NCBI GenBank assembly: GCA_905221605.1
Contig: CAJNDS010000335.1
Location: forward strand, 1,417,430-1,481,429
Origin: Symbiodinium natans
Taxonomy: Eukaryota > Sar > Dinophyceae > Suessiales > Symbiodiniaceae
Direction: 5' to 3'
Length of the DNA: 64,000 nucleotides
Part shown: positions 39,700 through 49,053 of the stretch, piece after piece
How positions within the stretch are numbered: the stretch's first letter is position 1
Layout: every line of letters begins with the position of its first letter
The notes under the pieces: model-generated
What the model was told of the DNA's origin: nothing
The model's input: only the letters and a program-made list of their open reading frames with translations
Databases searched by the model: none
Made by a program: the position numbers and the translations under genes

Positions 39700-39935
39700 A
39701 TGGGGGTTTCCGAAACATTTTGGGGGTCCCTTTGAGGGGATTCTATTCTAATTATTTGAGGTGTAAAAGGGGCAACCCTATTTTGGGAAATGCCCATAAG
39801 AAGTAGGGTTGATATTGCTGTTATTAGTGAGTGTTTGTAAGGTTCCTTTTTCATATTGGTGAGTGTATGTACTTGGTGTCCTTTTGGGGATACAAGAACT
39901 AGAAACCCTACTTCAAATATCATTCTGTGCCACCG
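39700..39935. repeat. MITE-like sequence, families J and M
   Basis: GGGGGTTTCCGAAACATT and the block ACTTGGTGTCCTTTTGGGG also occur at other sites; the latter recurs at 63290. Lies in the proposed 500-bp chain B intron. Confidence 0.55.
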
Positions 39936-39985
39936 TGCCGTTTCGCGCGGAGCAGATTGGCTGGCCAAAGGGGACGCCCATTTTC

Positions 39986-40089
39986 TAAGGGTCCGTGTAC
40001 CTAAATAGGCAGTACTTGGGCCTTAACGTACTTCCTAAAAAGGCATTTTGGGGTTCAAGAAAGGAAAAAGAAGGTACATGGACCCTTAG
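39986..40089. repeat. MITE family E copy
   Basis: AAGGGTCCGTGTACCTAAAT mirrored by GGTACATGGACCCTTAG. Confidence 0.85.
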
Positions 40090-40135
40090 GGATTTTCACC
40101 CTGTCCCATTGCGGTTGGGTGCCGTCGCTTCAGAG

Positions 40136-40201
40136 CGAGAAAGTGTTTGTGACTGCGCTGCAGGCGGCTGAAAACTTCCACGCAACGGGCTACTGCACTT
40201 T
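40136..40201 (+). CDS. Chain B exon 2
   Basis: After CTTCAGAG reads EKVFVTALQAAENFHATGYC then T, ending TT/GTGGTG at the start of a family G MITE. Very coding-like. Confidence 0.65.
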
Positions 40202-40303
40202 GTGGTGCTTGACTGTAACTTTAGATCCTTACCTTTCTTGGGTTTATTGGGTTTCTTATCAAGGCAGCTAAAAGTTTATAATTTCTAGCTACCCTCCTGA
40301 GTG
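40198..40303 (+). repeat. MITE family G acting as a possible intron (40202-40301)
   Basis: CTTTGTGGTGCTTGACTG to CTACCCTCCTGAGTG. Removing GT..AG joins ACT TT to T GAC in frame. The right end departs from the family consensus after GAGTG. Confidence 0.8.
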
Positions 40304-40354
40304 ACATGCTGAGTCACCTCCTGCAGTTGCCGGCCCGCCACGGGTTGCAATCTG
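40302..40354 (+). CDS. Chain B exon 3
   Basis: DMLSHLLQLPARHGLQS with donor TCTG/GTGAGT. Confidence 0.6.
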
Positions 40355-40459
40355 GTGAGTCTAGTTGCTCGTGGCGAGAGCCGAGCACGCCTGTGCTGCA
40401 AGGCCGTTGCCTAACTGTCCGACCGTGCGGGGCACAGGTCCTGTAGGGTTTAGGATCTA

Positions 40460-41425
40460 GGGCTTCTAGATATGCCTGAGTTCGGTGACTTCACCCTAAC
40501 CCCCTTAGGGCTCAAGTCTATACTACATGGCTAAAAGGACCCATCGGTGTGACGCGAAGGGCGTTTGCAGTTGTTTAGGGTTTGCCAGGGCTTTCGTTCA
40601 GAGTTGAGGGTTGAGGGTTTGGGGTTGAAGGTTGTAGGGTTTGCCAGAGGTTTTGGTTTAGGGTGTGGGGTTTTGCGGCTTCAGTTTTCGAGTGTCTTGC
40701 TTGGGTCAACTAGACCTATCATCCCTTGTGACCGAGAGGACAAAGTCTGCAGTTGTAGCGCATGCTGAACGGTAGCAATCGAGTCCCCCGCCAGCGAGAC
40801 ACGGCATCACATGCAGAGTAGGTCCCTTGCGGGCCATGCGATAGCCAAGCCCCGCCATGCGTCTGTGCAAAAGGTTATACTCTCTGGGCTCCAGTTCCAT
40901 CAGTTCTGTCGTTTCAAAGAGTTCTACCCAACAAATGGCGGCGGGCTGAAGACGATCTTGGTGAAGGGGCGGTATGGAGCTGAGGGTAGGGAGTCTCGAG
41001 GAATATGCGGGATAAGAGTAGGTAGTTTTTAGACCACGGCGCGTAGACGGGGACAGTGTTTTTGCTACTCAGAACCGTGTTTTTCGGGAGGAGTGAGGAG
41101 GGGAGGTGGGGAGGGGAGAATGACGTCCTGGCGGCCATGCCCAAAGCGTTCGCGACTTTTGCGAATAAATGCTGAAGCCACCGGCATTTGAGGCGTTTAG
41201 CTCCTTTGTGCATTCTACGCTTCTACAAGCCGTACCGTAGTACTGAAGCTGCGCCTTGTCATTGCTCATCAGCTCTTGCATCTTTCATTCTCTGCCCTGA
41301 AGTAGGATCTGCGCTTTTGTGCCCCAAACTCCGAATCCATTGTAAGAAACAGCAAAGTGTCTGTGCGCTCATGCATGCCATAAACCTCCAACCACCTGAG
41401 TCCCCAAGACACTCGGAACCGTAAA
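40460..41425. other. Longest stretch nearly free of telomeric repeat and MITEs
   Basis: Frames are open on both strands; for example plus FHQFCRFKEFYPTNGGG near 40900 and minus MQELMSNDKAQLQYYG from 41281. None has decisive coding bias. It could hold a promoter, an untranslated region or a longer exon; no product called. Confidence 0.4.
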
Positions 41426-41483
41426 CTCTAAACCCTAAACCCTAGACCCTAAACCCTAAACCCTAAACCCTAAACCCTAAACG

Positions 41484-41546
41484 GGCATCTTCTCCAGGTA
41501 CGGCAAGAGCAATGGTCGCCTTATGCCCCGAACGCCGGGCACCAGG
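41484..41546 (+). CDS. Candidate exon
   Basis: GIFSRYGKSNGRLMPRTPGT then R, phase 0 at CCAGG/GTAGGT, high third-position G/C. An internal CTCCAG could start it at 41498. C-strand left, G-strand right. Confidence 0.6.
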
Positions 41547-41794
41547 GTAGGTTTAGGGTTTAGCGTTTAGGGTTTTGGGTTTAGGGTTTAGGGTTTAGGG
41601 TTTGGGGTTTAGGGTTTAGGGTTTAGGGGTTAGGGGTTAGGGTTTAGGGTTTAGGGTGCTGCAACACAACTTGAGAAGGTTCAGAGGTAGTATTCCAGGA
41701 CCCCAAATTTGGGGTCCCTGACCCCAGTTTGTGTTAGTCCATTCGGTGCCCCTAGAAGGCCCTTCAGAGAATTCTGGGGGCTCTTCAGTCTTCA

Positions 41795-41940
41795 GGGAGG
41801 GGAGTTCAAGGAGGTAGGTACAGTATTTAGGGAATTTTAGGGAAGCTCAGGGAGCCTTAGGGCGTAGTAGGGGAGTCTTATAATACCCTGGTTTACATAC
41901 TACATACCCCCCTTTCAACCCACCTTCCCTTAAGAACTCT
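41795..41940. repeat. MITE-like family K copy
   Basis: GGGAAGCTCAGGGAGCCTTA and GTAGGGGAGTCTTATAAT match other K copies. Confidence 0.5.
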
Positions 41941-41995
41941 ACCTTTTTCCTCGGTGGCTCTGGGACCTAGTTTGTGCCGCGGTGCTTGTTGCTCC

Positions 41996-42106
41996 CTGGG
42001 ATGTTCACCAGCTTATGATATCAGTCCTTAACAGGGATTCTAGTACCCCCCCCCCCCCTATTACATTTCCTATTAAGGACTGTTAGTATAAGGGGGGACA
42101 TCCCAG
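41996..42106. repeat. MITE family A copy
   Basis: CCTGGGATGTTCACCAGCTT mirrored by AGGGGGGACATCCCAGG. Confidence 0.85.
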
Positions 42107-42448
42107 GTTGCACCGCTTCCCTACCGGTTGCACCACCCTCTCTTTGTTTCCGCGCTTGCATGGAACCCTCTGCAATTCTCCAAGTCCGGGCAAGTTATAA
42201 AATGTCCGAGAACGACCCATGTACCCAGATGTAGTAAAAGCTGCACATGTAACCTGTCCTATAAGCCTCTAGAGTCCAACCGACCCTTTCTAAGGAAAGA
42301 CTCCACCGTGAAACCCAAAGCCTTGTCTAGGACCCAGAGTAGGCCCTTATTCCCTTTTTTAGGGTTTAGGTTCCCTTATGACCACCTTTAATCCAAAAGC
42401 TCTTCATTCCTATGTTACTCTTCAGTTTATTTGTGGGCCATTACCCAG

Positions 42449-42514
42449 GTCCAGTACCACTTGACGGCCTCCTGGAATGCGATGGTCTTCGAGGCGTGTC
42501 GAGACCTGTGGGGA
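42449..42514 (+). CDS. Candidate exon
   Basis: After CATTACCCAG reads VQYHLTASWNAMVFEACRDL then WG. High third-position G/C. Its start QY..A resembles chain A exon 15, a possible paralogue. Confidence 0.6.
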
Positions 42515-42715
42515 CCAAAAATGAACCCTAAAAGGGATGATGGTTCACATACCTTAATAGGGGTATAGTAGAGGTATTACAGCTGGATGGTTTTGGCTCT
42601 TATATACCCTAAACCCTAAATATAACCACTATAATGAGGCACCCCACCCCCTTCCAACAAATACAATCCACCCCAGACAACTTGAACCCTAGACCCTACA
42701 CCCTCCTACAACAAA

Positions 42716-42836
42716 GCCTGGGGGCTCATGGTGCTTATATGTAAGTGTGCTTCGAACCCACCTCTGACCCACTAGGGTACACAAGTCAGCTATAAGCGCG
42801 CTTCCAACTGGGCTATCAAGACCCAGAACCTCCGAG
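42716..42836. repeat. MITE family B copy, diverged
   Basis: CCTGGGGGCTCATGGTGC mirrored by AAGACCCAGAACCTCCGAG. Confidence 0.65.
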
Positions 42837-42853
42837 CATTTTCCATTCTTCAG

Positions 42854-42895
42854 ATTTTGTCCAATGTTCCCGGACCCCTGGGCGGATCCAAAAAG
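42854..42895 (+). CDS. Candidate micro-exon
   Basis: ILSNVPGPLGGSKK between CATTCTTCAG and AAAA/GTAGAT. Confidence 0.45.
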
Positions 42896-42972
42896 TAGAT
42901 CCCTCATCGTTTCCTAAATGTGGCCCAGTAGTAAAGGGTACTATGGAACACCCCTTAAGTTTTAGGTTTTAG

Positions 42973-43073
42973 AGCTTTCGACTGACGAAGCCTCTTCGGC
43001 GGACTACTTTGCCTGGCCTTGGCTGGCTACATTGGCTACAGACAGCCAACTGCCCAGGAACCCCTGCGCAGTG
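42973..43073 (+). CDS. Candidate exon
   Basis: ELSTDEASSADYFAWPWLAT then LATDSQLPRNPCAV after GTTTTAG; runs up to the family A MITE. Confidence 0.5.
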
Positions 43074-43077
43074 TTCT

Positions 43078-43170
43078 TTTGGACGTTCTTCTTGTACTAA
43101 CGGTCCTTAATAGGGAGGCCCTATTTGCAATCCCTATTAAGCACTGTTCGTACAAGGGGGAAGATCCCAA
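43078..43170. repeat. MITE family A copy, diverged
   Basis: GTACTAACGGTCCTTAATAG mirrored by GTTCGTACAAGGGGGAAGAT. Confidence 0.75.
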
Positions 43171-43197
43171 CCCAAAACCCTGAACCCTAAACCTAAG

Positions 43198-43248
43198 CTT
43201 GACGAAGATAGAGCGAGTAAAAGCTGCCAAAAAGTTCTCCAGAAATAA
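43198..43248 (+). CDS. Candidate exon, short
   Basis: LDEDRASKSCQKVLQK and TAA. Confidence 0.4.
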   Translation, partial: LDEDRASKSCQKVLQK

Positions 43249-43387
43249 AGCCCGGAGCCACGGCTTTCTCTTATGGTATTTGCGCCGTGTTTTTTTTGTT
43301 TGAGCCCTTATCTACCCTTCTTTAGAGGAACTCTCTAACAACAGAGGTACTTCAGGGGATATCTTACTCTCTTGAGTCCTAAGGCCT

Positions 43388-43499
43388 ATGTACATACTCT
43401 ACAGAGACTCGCTGCACAGGACCGCCAAGAAGGGCTTTTGCTGGATCTGGCTGTGTTCACCGATCCCCCTCAGCCTTATCAGGCTGGATCACGCGAGGG
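43388..43499 (+). CDS. Candidate exon, hydrophobic
   Basis: MYILYRDSLHRTAKKGFCWI then WLCSPIPLSLIRLDHAR. High third-position G/C in this frame only. Ends at GTTTAGGG. Confidence 0.6.
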
Positions 43500-43575
43500 T
43501 TTAGGGGACTAGGGGTGTAGGGTTTAGGGTGTAGGCGTTTAGGGGTTCAGGGAAGGTCTCGAGTTCCTTGCCGCA

Positions 43576-43899
43576 GACTTTCGTTGAAGGGTACCCAGAA
43601 ACCTTGGCATGTGCTTTCAAGATCACGACTCAGCAGCTCCACCCCACCGACGGCACGCCTCGTCGTCATCCAAGGGATGCCGCAGCTGCTCACCTCCCTC
43701 CGAGCTCTTACCCAGCTGCTCAGCCAGCAGCTCCAGCTCCAGCAGGCGCAGGCGCCGACACCGGGCGCGAACCCGGTGACCCCCAGGCCTGTGGATTGCA
43801 GCGGAGGACCTGCTTTGGTCAGGCTTGATTTGATGGGCAGGTCAATTTGTTGCCAGTCGCTTGCAGCGGCGCTGCCGCCCGGCCGGCGATCAGGTTTGC
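43576..43899 (+). CDS. Longer candidate exon, Gln/Pro-rich
   Basis: MPQLLTSLRALTQLLSQQLQ then LQQAQAPTPGANPVTPRPV, G/C-rich third positions over ~100 codons after TTGCCGCAG. Second frame also open. Ends at C-strand repeat. Confidence 0.5.
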
Positions 43900-44117
43900 C
43901 TAAACCCTACACCCTAAACCCCAAACCCTAAACAGGCTTGTTTTGGAGGTGACGGTGTGTGCACCCCCCTGAGCCGGCAGGGGGTGTGATATTTACTCTT
44001 GTCCATGAACGGCCCGAAACCCTAAACCTAGACCCGAACCCTTAACCCTAAACAGCGTCTGCGGGGGGGCCGGGGGGGGGGGGGGGGGGGTTTAGGGCCT
44101 GTAGGGTTTGGCTTCAG

Positions 44118-44184
44118 GGTCGAGTTTCTACAGCCCATAGATGTAACTCTGGAGATTCCACTTGCTTGGAAGCCTTTTGACTTC
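44118..44184 (+). CDS. Chain C exon 1
   Basis: After GGCTTCAG reads VEFLQPIDVTLEIPLAWKPF then DF, phase 0 at TTC/GTAAGT. The donor lies in the terminus of a family H MITE. Confidence 0.65.
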
Positions 44185-44313
44185 GTAAGTAGGGTAAGGA
44201 AGTTGCGTTATGGGGATTAGAATAGGGTTTCTAGGGGATACTAAGTAGACTTACAAAGTCAAAAGAGCCTAAAGGTACTAGGGTCATCAAGCCCCCGGCA
44301 GTTGCCACCTAAG
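44165..44313 (+). repeat. MITE family H acting as a possible intron (44185-44313)
   Basis: CCTTTTGACTTCGTAAGTAG is mirrored by ACTTACAAAGTCAAAAGAGC near 44278. The intron runs on to CACCTAAG at 44313 and joins TTC to CTA in phase 0. Confidence 0.75.
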
Positions 44314-44379
44314 CTAGACGCGCGCAAGGGCACCCTTGAGGGCCTCATATACAAACCCGCCTGCATCAAATCTCCCTCA
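44314..44379 (+). CDS. Chain C exon 2
   Basis: LDARKGTLEGLIYKPACIKS after CACCTAAG, followed by poly-C. Confidence 0.65.
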
Positions 44380-44949
44380 ACCCCCCCCCCCCCCCCCCCC
44401 AAACCCTCATCCCCAAAACCCTAAACCCTCATCCCCAGGTTTAGGGTTTAGGGTTTAGGGTTTAGGGTTTAGGGTTTTAGGGTTTAGGGTTTAGGGTTTA
44501 GGGTTTAGGGTTTCGGGTCCAAACCCTACACCCAAAACCCCACACCCTAAGCCTAAACATTCAGACCTTCAGGGCCTTGCTTTGACCGCCCATCCTTAGC
44601 CTGGTTGGCCCTAGTTCACTGCTCAAATAAGGTTTAGGGTTTAGGGTTTAGGGTTTAGGGTTTAGGGTTTAGGGTTTAGGGTTGATACTTACTGGCTCAA
44701 AACCCAACTCTTAACTTTTGGGCTTCTTATAAGGTAGTTTATTCTGAAAGTTTCAACTTTTATTTCCTTGGTTTTGGGCCAGCAAGAATAAGGTTTAGGG
44801 TGCAGGGTGTAGGATGTAGGGTTTAGGGTTTACAGGGTTCAGGGATAATTTGGTCATAAGCATGTCTCATTCCTAGCCAGGTGCTAGAGTCTGCTACAGT
44901 GCAGCCAACGTGATAACCCCCCAAAACCCTAAACCCTAAACCCCAAGCC

Positions 44950-45009
44950 CTGGAAGAGGTGTGGCGAAGTCACCCTGTGGAGGTGTGCAACAAGCCCCTT
45001 GGGCTTCAG
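44950..45009 (+). CDS. Candidate exon
   Basis: LEEVWRSHPVEVCNKPLGLQ between C-strand repeats. Confidence 0.5.
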
Positions 45010-45163
45010 ACCCTAAAGCCTAAACCCTAAACCCTAAACAGGGCTGTTGCAATTCGGGGTTAAGGGTTTCTAGGGCTTAGGGTTCAGGAATTTAAGGTGT
45101 AAGGGTGCCGGGTTTAGGGTTTCAGGGTCTCCTGCGGTTTATAGCGGAGGTTTATAGTAGGGC

Positions 45164-45231
45164 CTTGGGCGGTTTCCCGGTTTGGTCAAGACTCTGGCTT
45201 GGGCGGCTTCCCGGTTTGGTCAAGATTCTGG
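45164..45231 (+). repeat. 34-bp tandem duplication at an exon start
   Basis: CTTGGGCGGTTTCCCGG-type unit present twice with three or so differences. Confidence 0.85.
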
Positions 45232-45282
45232 GGTCGTCTTGTTGCCCATTTTCGGTTCTGTGAAGCCACAGTTGAAAGCGTA
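45199..45282 (+). CDS. Candidate exon
   Basis: LGGFPVWSRFWGRLVAHFRF then CEATVES, beginning in the duplicated unit. Confidence 0.45.
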
Positions 45283-45355
45283 ACCCCTAAAAACCCTGAA
45301 ACTTGAGGCCCTAAACCCTAAACTCCAAACCCTAAACCCTGAACCCTGAACCCAG

Positions 45356-45402
45356 ATCTCCTGAGCTTCACCATCCACTTGAAATCCACCTGGGGTTTCC
45401 TG
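45356..45402 (+). CDS. Candidate exon
   Basis: LLSFTIHLKSTWGFL between GAACCCAG and CTG/GTACGC; the frame is open on to the MITE at 45421. Confidence 0.5.
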
Positions 45403-45420
45403 GTACGCACTCTATCTGTT

Positions 45421-45554
45421 CTTGGAGGGTCGGAGGAGTTTGTAAGTAGTTATCCAATAGAGCTCTAAGTAGGATAACTCGGAAACTAGTGTGCCTTTTA
45501 GGGTACTTATAAGTCTACTTACTATCTACTTTCTGAGTCCCTCGACCCTCCAAG
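45421..45554. repeat. MITE family D-like copy
   Basis: CTTGGAGGGTCGGAGGAG mirrored by CCCTCGACCCTCCAAG. Confidence 0.8.
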
Positions 45555-45668
45555 TACTCAAAAATCAGAATAGTCCTACTAGGATCCTTCAGGGTCCTTA
45601 TGTCTAAATTGCACTGCTTTCGTGTTTAGGGTTTAGGGTTTAGGGGTTTAGGGTTTAGGGTTTAGGGG

Positions 45669-45725
45669 CGCTACACAGAGGTGGAGAAGCTGACGCTCCT
45701 GAGGGGCAAGAGATGCTTTCCCGGG
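45669..45725 (+). CDS. Candidate exon
   Basis: RYTEVEKLTLLRGKRCFPG. Unusual in having G-strand array left and C-strand array right. Confidence 0.5.
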
Positions 45726-45727
45726 GC

Positions 45728-45829
45728 CCTAAACCCTAAACCCGAAACCCGAAACCCTAAACCCTAAACCCTAAACCCTAAACCCTAAACCCTAAACCCT
45801 AAACCCTAAACCCTAAACCCTAAACCCTA
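45728..45829 (+). repeat. CCCTAAA array
   Basis: About 14 units. Confidence 0.95.
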
Positions 45830-45835
45830 GCAAAG

Positions 45836-45908
45836 GAACGAAGCGGAACTCGAGGGTCATCTGGCCATTGCTGGATACACCAAGGCGGGGCGTGTCCTGA
45901 CGATTTAA
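45836..45908 (+). CDS. Candidate exon
   Basis: NEAELEGHLAIAGYTKAGRV then LTI and TAA; C-strand array left. Confidence 0.55.
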
Positions 45909-46327
45909 CCCTCGTCTTGAGTTTAGGTTGTGAGGATTTCGGGTCTAGGGTTTAGGGTTTAGGGTTAGGGTTTAGGGTGTGGGGATTTCGGGTGTCGGGT
46001 TAGGATTTCGGGTTTTGAGTTTATTGTTCGAGTTTAGGGTGTAACGTTTAGGGTTTCGGGTTTCGGGTTTCGGGTTTCGGGTTTCGGGTTTCGGGTGCAG
46101 AGTTTAGGGTTTGAGTGGAAGAGTTTAGGGTTGAGGGTGTAGGCTTTAGGGTTTAGGGTGTACAAATATTTAAGCAACAATTCAAATAAGATGATATACG
46201 TATAGTATAGAAACAGATATATAGAGAGAGAGAGAGAGTTTAAAGTTAGGGTGTAGAGCTTAGGGGGGTAAGGTGCAGGGTTTAGAGTTTAGAGTTTAGG
46301 CTGGCGAGTGAGGCTTTAGGGTTTTAT

Positions 46328-46393
46328 CGGGTTCGTGGGATTGTGAGCCCCTCGGGCTCCATCCTAAACAGAATGCTGCGGGCCTTGCATTAG
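46328..46393 (+). CDS. Candidate exon
   Basis: RVRGIVSPSGSILNRMLRAL then H and a TAG made by telomeric repeat. Confidence 0.5.
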   Translation, partial: RVRGIVSPSGSILNRMLRALH

Positions 46394-46683
46394 GGTTTAG
46401 GGTTTAGCGTTAGGGTTTAGGGTTTACTACTGTGGCGAGTATGTTGAGTCCTGAATTCCAGAACTGTACTACAAGTAGACCCTCCTTTCCTATGCCACTT
46501 CCCCCCAGGCTACCCCTAAGCCCTGAACCCCATAAATACCGAAAAAACAACCTGAACCCTAAACCCTAAACCCTAAACCCTAAACCCTAAACCCTAAACC
46601 CTACACCCTAAAACCCTAAACCCTAAACCCTAAACCCTACACCAAAAAAAGATGCTCTGAGTAACCTAAATCCTGGACCCTAG

Positions 46684-46779
46684 ATTGGCCTCCTTGCCTC
46701 TCGGCTCCACTGTCAGGTTGGCCCCGTCAGGGTAGAGAGGCTAGAGTGGACAAACCGAATCTCGCGTGTAAAGGTGTAG
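46684..46779 (+). CDS. Candidate exon
   Basis: IGLLASRLHCQVGPVRVERL then EWTNRISRVKV and TAG after GACCCTAG. Confidence 0.5.
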   Translation: MGLLASRLHCQVGPVRVERLEWTNRISRVKV

Positions 46780-46961
46780 TTATACGTAAGGTCATAAGTA
46801 GCCTAAGCAAGGTTACAGCCCCTACTTATCACCGTACACATAAAAGCCTATGGTAACCTCCTGGTAGGGTGTAGGGTTTTCCGGGTTTGGATTTAGCGGT
46901 TTGGGCTTGAGGTTTAAAGTTTTAGAGCGTTATAGGGTTCAGGGTTGTGGGGGTGTTGCAG

Positions 46962-47130
46962 GGAAGTGCCTCTTAAGTACAAGCAGGGGCCCTCAGTGGA
47001 TGTATCCGTACATAAATGCCATGACTTCGGGGTTATCCGACATCTCCCGGTTTGTTTCCAGGGTGCTCCCAAGAACCAAATACTTCAGTACCTGGAAGGG
47101 TCGTACGTCCTTGAACCATGGAAAGCACTG
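46962..47130 (+). CDS. Longer candidate exon
   Basis: EVPLKYKQGPSVDVSVHKCH, later QILQYLEGSYVLEPWKAL, phase 0 at CTG/GTAAGG. 56 codons, the longest single exon candidate with both splice sites. A second frame is also open. Confidence 0.6.
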
Positions 47131-47415
47131 GTAAGGGCCCCCCCCCCCCCCCCCCCCCCCAAACCCTAAACCCCCCCACCAAAGCCTTCTCAAAACCTCC
47201 CCAACCAGGCCAGCTATGCCCAAGCAAAGCCAAGTACCCCAAAGAAGGTCAAGCAGGAGCCGAATCTACACACTTGGCTCGAACCCTAAACCCTGAACCC
47301 CTGAACCCTTGAACCCTGAACCCCTAAACACCTAAACCCCTAAACCCCTAAACTCCTAAACCCCTACACCCCTTAACCCCTTAACCCCTTAACCCCTACC
47401 CCTTAAATTCTAAAT

Positions 47416-47505
47416 TTCCTAGACCCGTAGACCCCTAGACCCCTAGACCCCTAGACCCCTAGACCCCTAGACCCCGAGACCCCTAGACCCCTAAACCCCT
47501 AAACC
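47416..47505 (+). repeat. CCCCTAGA variant array
   Basis: About nine 8-bp units CCCCTAGA, a derivative of the telomeric unit expanded on its own. Confidence 0.9.
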
Positions 47506-47544
47506 CTAAACCCTAAACCCGAAGCCGGATGCCCCAAACCCTCA

Positions 47545-47617
47545 CCGCGGGTTCTGCGCAAGGCCCTCTGGGAGCTTCCGAGACAGATGCTGCCCCCGAC
47601 GCCCTCTGCGAAGCATG
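47545..47617 (+). CDS. Candidate exon with strong donor
   Basis: PRVLRKALWELPRQMLPPTP then SAKH, donor CATG/GTAAGG. The acceptor is unclear. Confidence 0.55.
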
Positions 47618-47791
47618 GTAAGGCTGGGACCCACAGACTCCCATAGCTACTCCTTCGTTCAGGGACTAGGGCCCTGAGCCCCGAAGCCCTAAACCCTAAA
47701 CCCTAAACCCTAAACCCTAAACCCTAAACCCTAAACCCTAAACCCTAAACCCTAGACGGGCTTAGAGGGCTCATTGCGCCTCCGCGCGCAG

Positions 47792-47874
47792 CGGCCGAAG
47801 GTCCATCCGCACATGGCACCATGCGCGCATCGATGAGAACAGGGAACAAGAGAAGTCTGCCCATTCCTTGGGAT
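47792..47874 (+). CDS. Chain D exon 1
   Basis: After GCGCGCAG reads GRRSIRTWHHARIDENREQE then KSAHSLG, ending GGAT/GTTTAG. The last bases TTGGGAT belong to a family A terminus. Confidence 0.6.
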
Positions 47875-48055
47875 GTTTAGGGTTTAGGGTTTAGGGTTTA
47901 GGGTTTAGGGTTTAGGGTTTAGGGTTTTGAAAATTTTGGGTAACCCTCAACTTGGGATGTTCCCCCCTTATACCAACAGCTCCTGAACAGGGACTACAAT
48001 AGGGGGTACGATATGACCCATGAAGGACTGATAGTATGAGGGGGAACATCCCAAG
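47867..48055 (+). repeat. MITE family A with internal TTTAGGG block and 7-bp duplication; possible intron 47875-48055
   Basis: CCATTCC flanks it on both sides. The left terminus TTGGGATGTT occurs twice, before and after a TTTAGGG block (47876-47927). Right end GGGGGAACATCCCAAG. Confidence 0.88.
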
Positions 48056-48127
48056 CCATTCCTTTTGACTCCCCTGCGTCTTTGTCCTGGCAAAAACAGA
48101 CAAGGCCCCTCAAGTATTCCAGCCCGG
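48056..48127 (+). CDS. Chain D exon 2
   Basis: IPFDSPASLSWQKQTRPLKY then SSP, beginning with two bases that complete the codon from exon 1, donor CCCG/GGTTGA or CCCGG/GTTGAA. Confidence 0.5.
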
Positions 48128-48285
48128 GTTGAAATGGGGGTTTACGATATTAGGGGTACCCTATTGGGATTATTATGATAAGGGGATCCTATTATTTGGG
48201 GGTGTATCTTGGGTCCTTATTATAAGGGGATCCTACTATTTGGGGGGTCTACTTTGGGGGTCCCCTATTGTCGTAAACCCCCAAG
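48128..48285 (+). repeat. MITE family I acting as a possible intron
   Basis: GGGGGTTTACGATATTAGG mirrored by TATTGTCGTAAACCCCCAAG, ending in AG. Two internal near-repeats (GGGGATCCTATTATTTGGGG type). Confidence 0.7.
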
Positions 48286-48383
48286 TTATGCCATCTTACA
48301 TGGCCCCAGTCCACCTTCAACATTTCCGTGGCGATCAATGCAGCGGTGCCACAGTTGGATTTTGCCCGACTTCACTCGTCTAA
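48286..48383 (+). CDS. Chain D exon 3, possibly terminal
   Basis: MPSYMAPVHLQHFRGDQCSG then ATVGFCPTSLV and TAA. In phase with exon 2. Confidence 0.5.
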
Positions 48384-48416
48384 CCGTAATGCTGCGAGAT
48401 GCTACCATTTAAGGTA

Positions 48417-48622
48417 CCCTAAACCCTAAACCCTAAACCCTAAACCCTAAACCCTAAACCCTAAACCCTAAACCCTAAACCCTAAACCCTAAACCCTAAA
48501 CCCTAAACCCTAAACCCTAAACCTAACCCTAAACCCTAAACCCTAAACCCTAAACCCTAAACCCTAAACCCTAAACCCTAAACCCTAAACCCTAAACCCT
48601 AAACCCTAAACCCTAAACCCTA
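48417..48622 (+). repeat. Longest CCCTAAA array in the window
   Basis: About 29 units over 206 bp with one shortened unit near 48522. Confidence 0.97.
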
Positions 48623-48712
48623 CCGATCCTTGATCTCGGCGCCGCCACAGGCACTGGGAACACGCCTGGATACACAGACGTGGCCGGAGAGAGAAACTGC
48701 GGAAGCCTACAG

Positions 48713-48957
48713 TGGAGATGCGATGTGGGGGTGCGGTGTGGAGCGACTCGGTGCCTGGATTGGAAAAAATAGGATTGGCAAAGAACATAGTCGTGCAACG
48801 CCGAATATCGCAGCTTTGCCATGCATGTTTCAGTCATTCACGACTGCCATCTGCGGAGGTCTGGTGGCTAGTCTTGGGACTCGAGCGGGACAGAAGGAGA
48901 CTGCATTGTGCAGCGCCTTGCGGGGTCGAAGTACACCAACTGACTGGCTGGCTTTGA
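48713..48957 (+). CDS. Longer candidate exon
   Basis: After GCCTACAG reads GLEKIGLAKNIVVQRRISQL, later EVWWLVLGLERDRRRLHCAA, to TGA. Other frames are open too. Confidence 0.4.
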
Positions 48958-49053
48958 GGCCTGCCTCCCTTGTTTCAGCCCAGAACCCTAAACCCTAAAC
49001 CCTAAACCCTACACCCTAAACCCTAAACCCTAAACCCTAAACCCAGTCGGCTG

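Noticed and set aside
46000-46150. Peptides such as repeated GFRV, LNPKP or FRVQG
   Set aside because: These are translations of degenerate TTTAGGG/CCCTAAA repeat, as are the NPKP tails of many short frames in the window.
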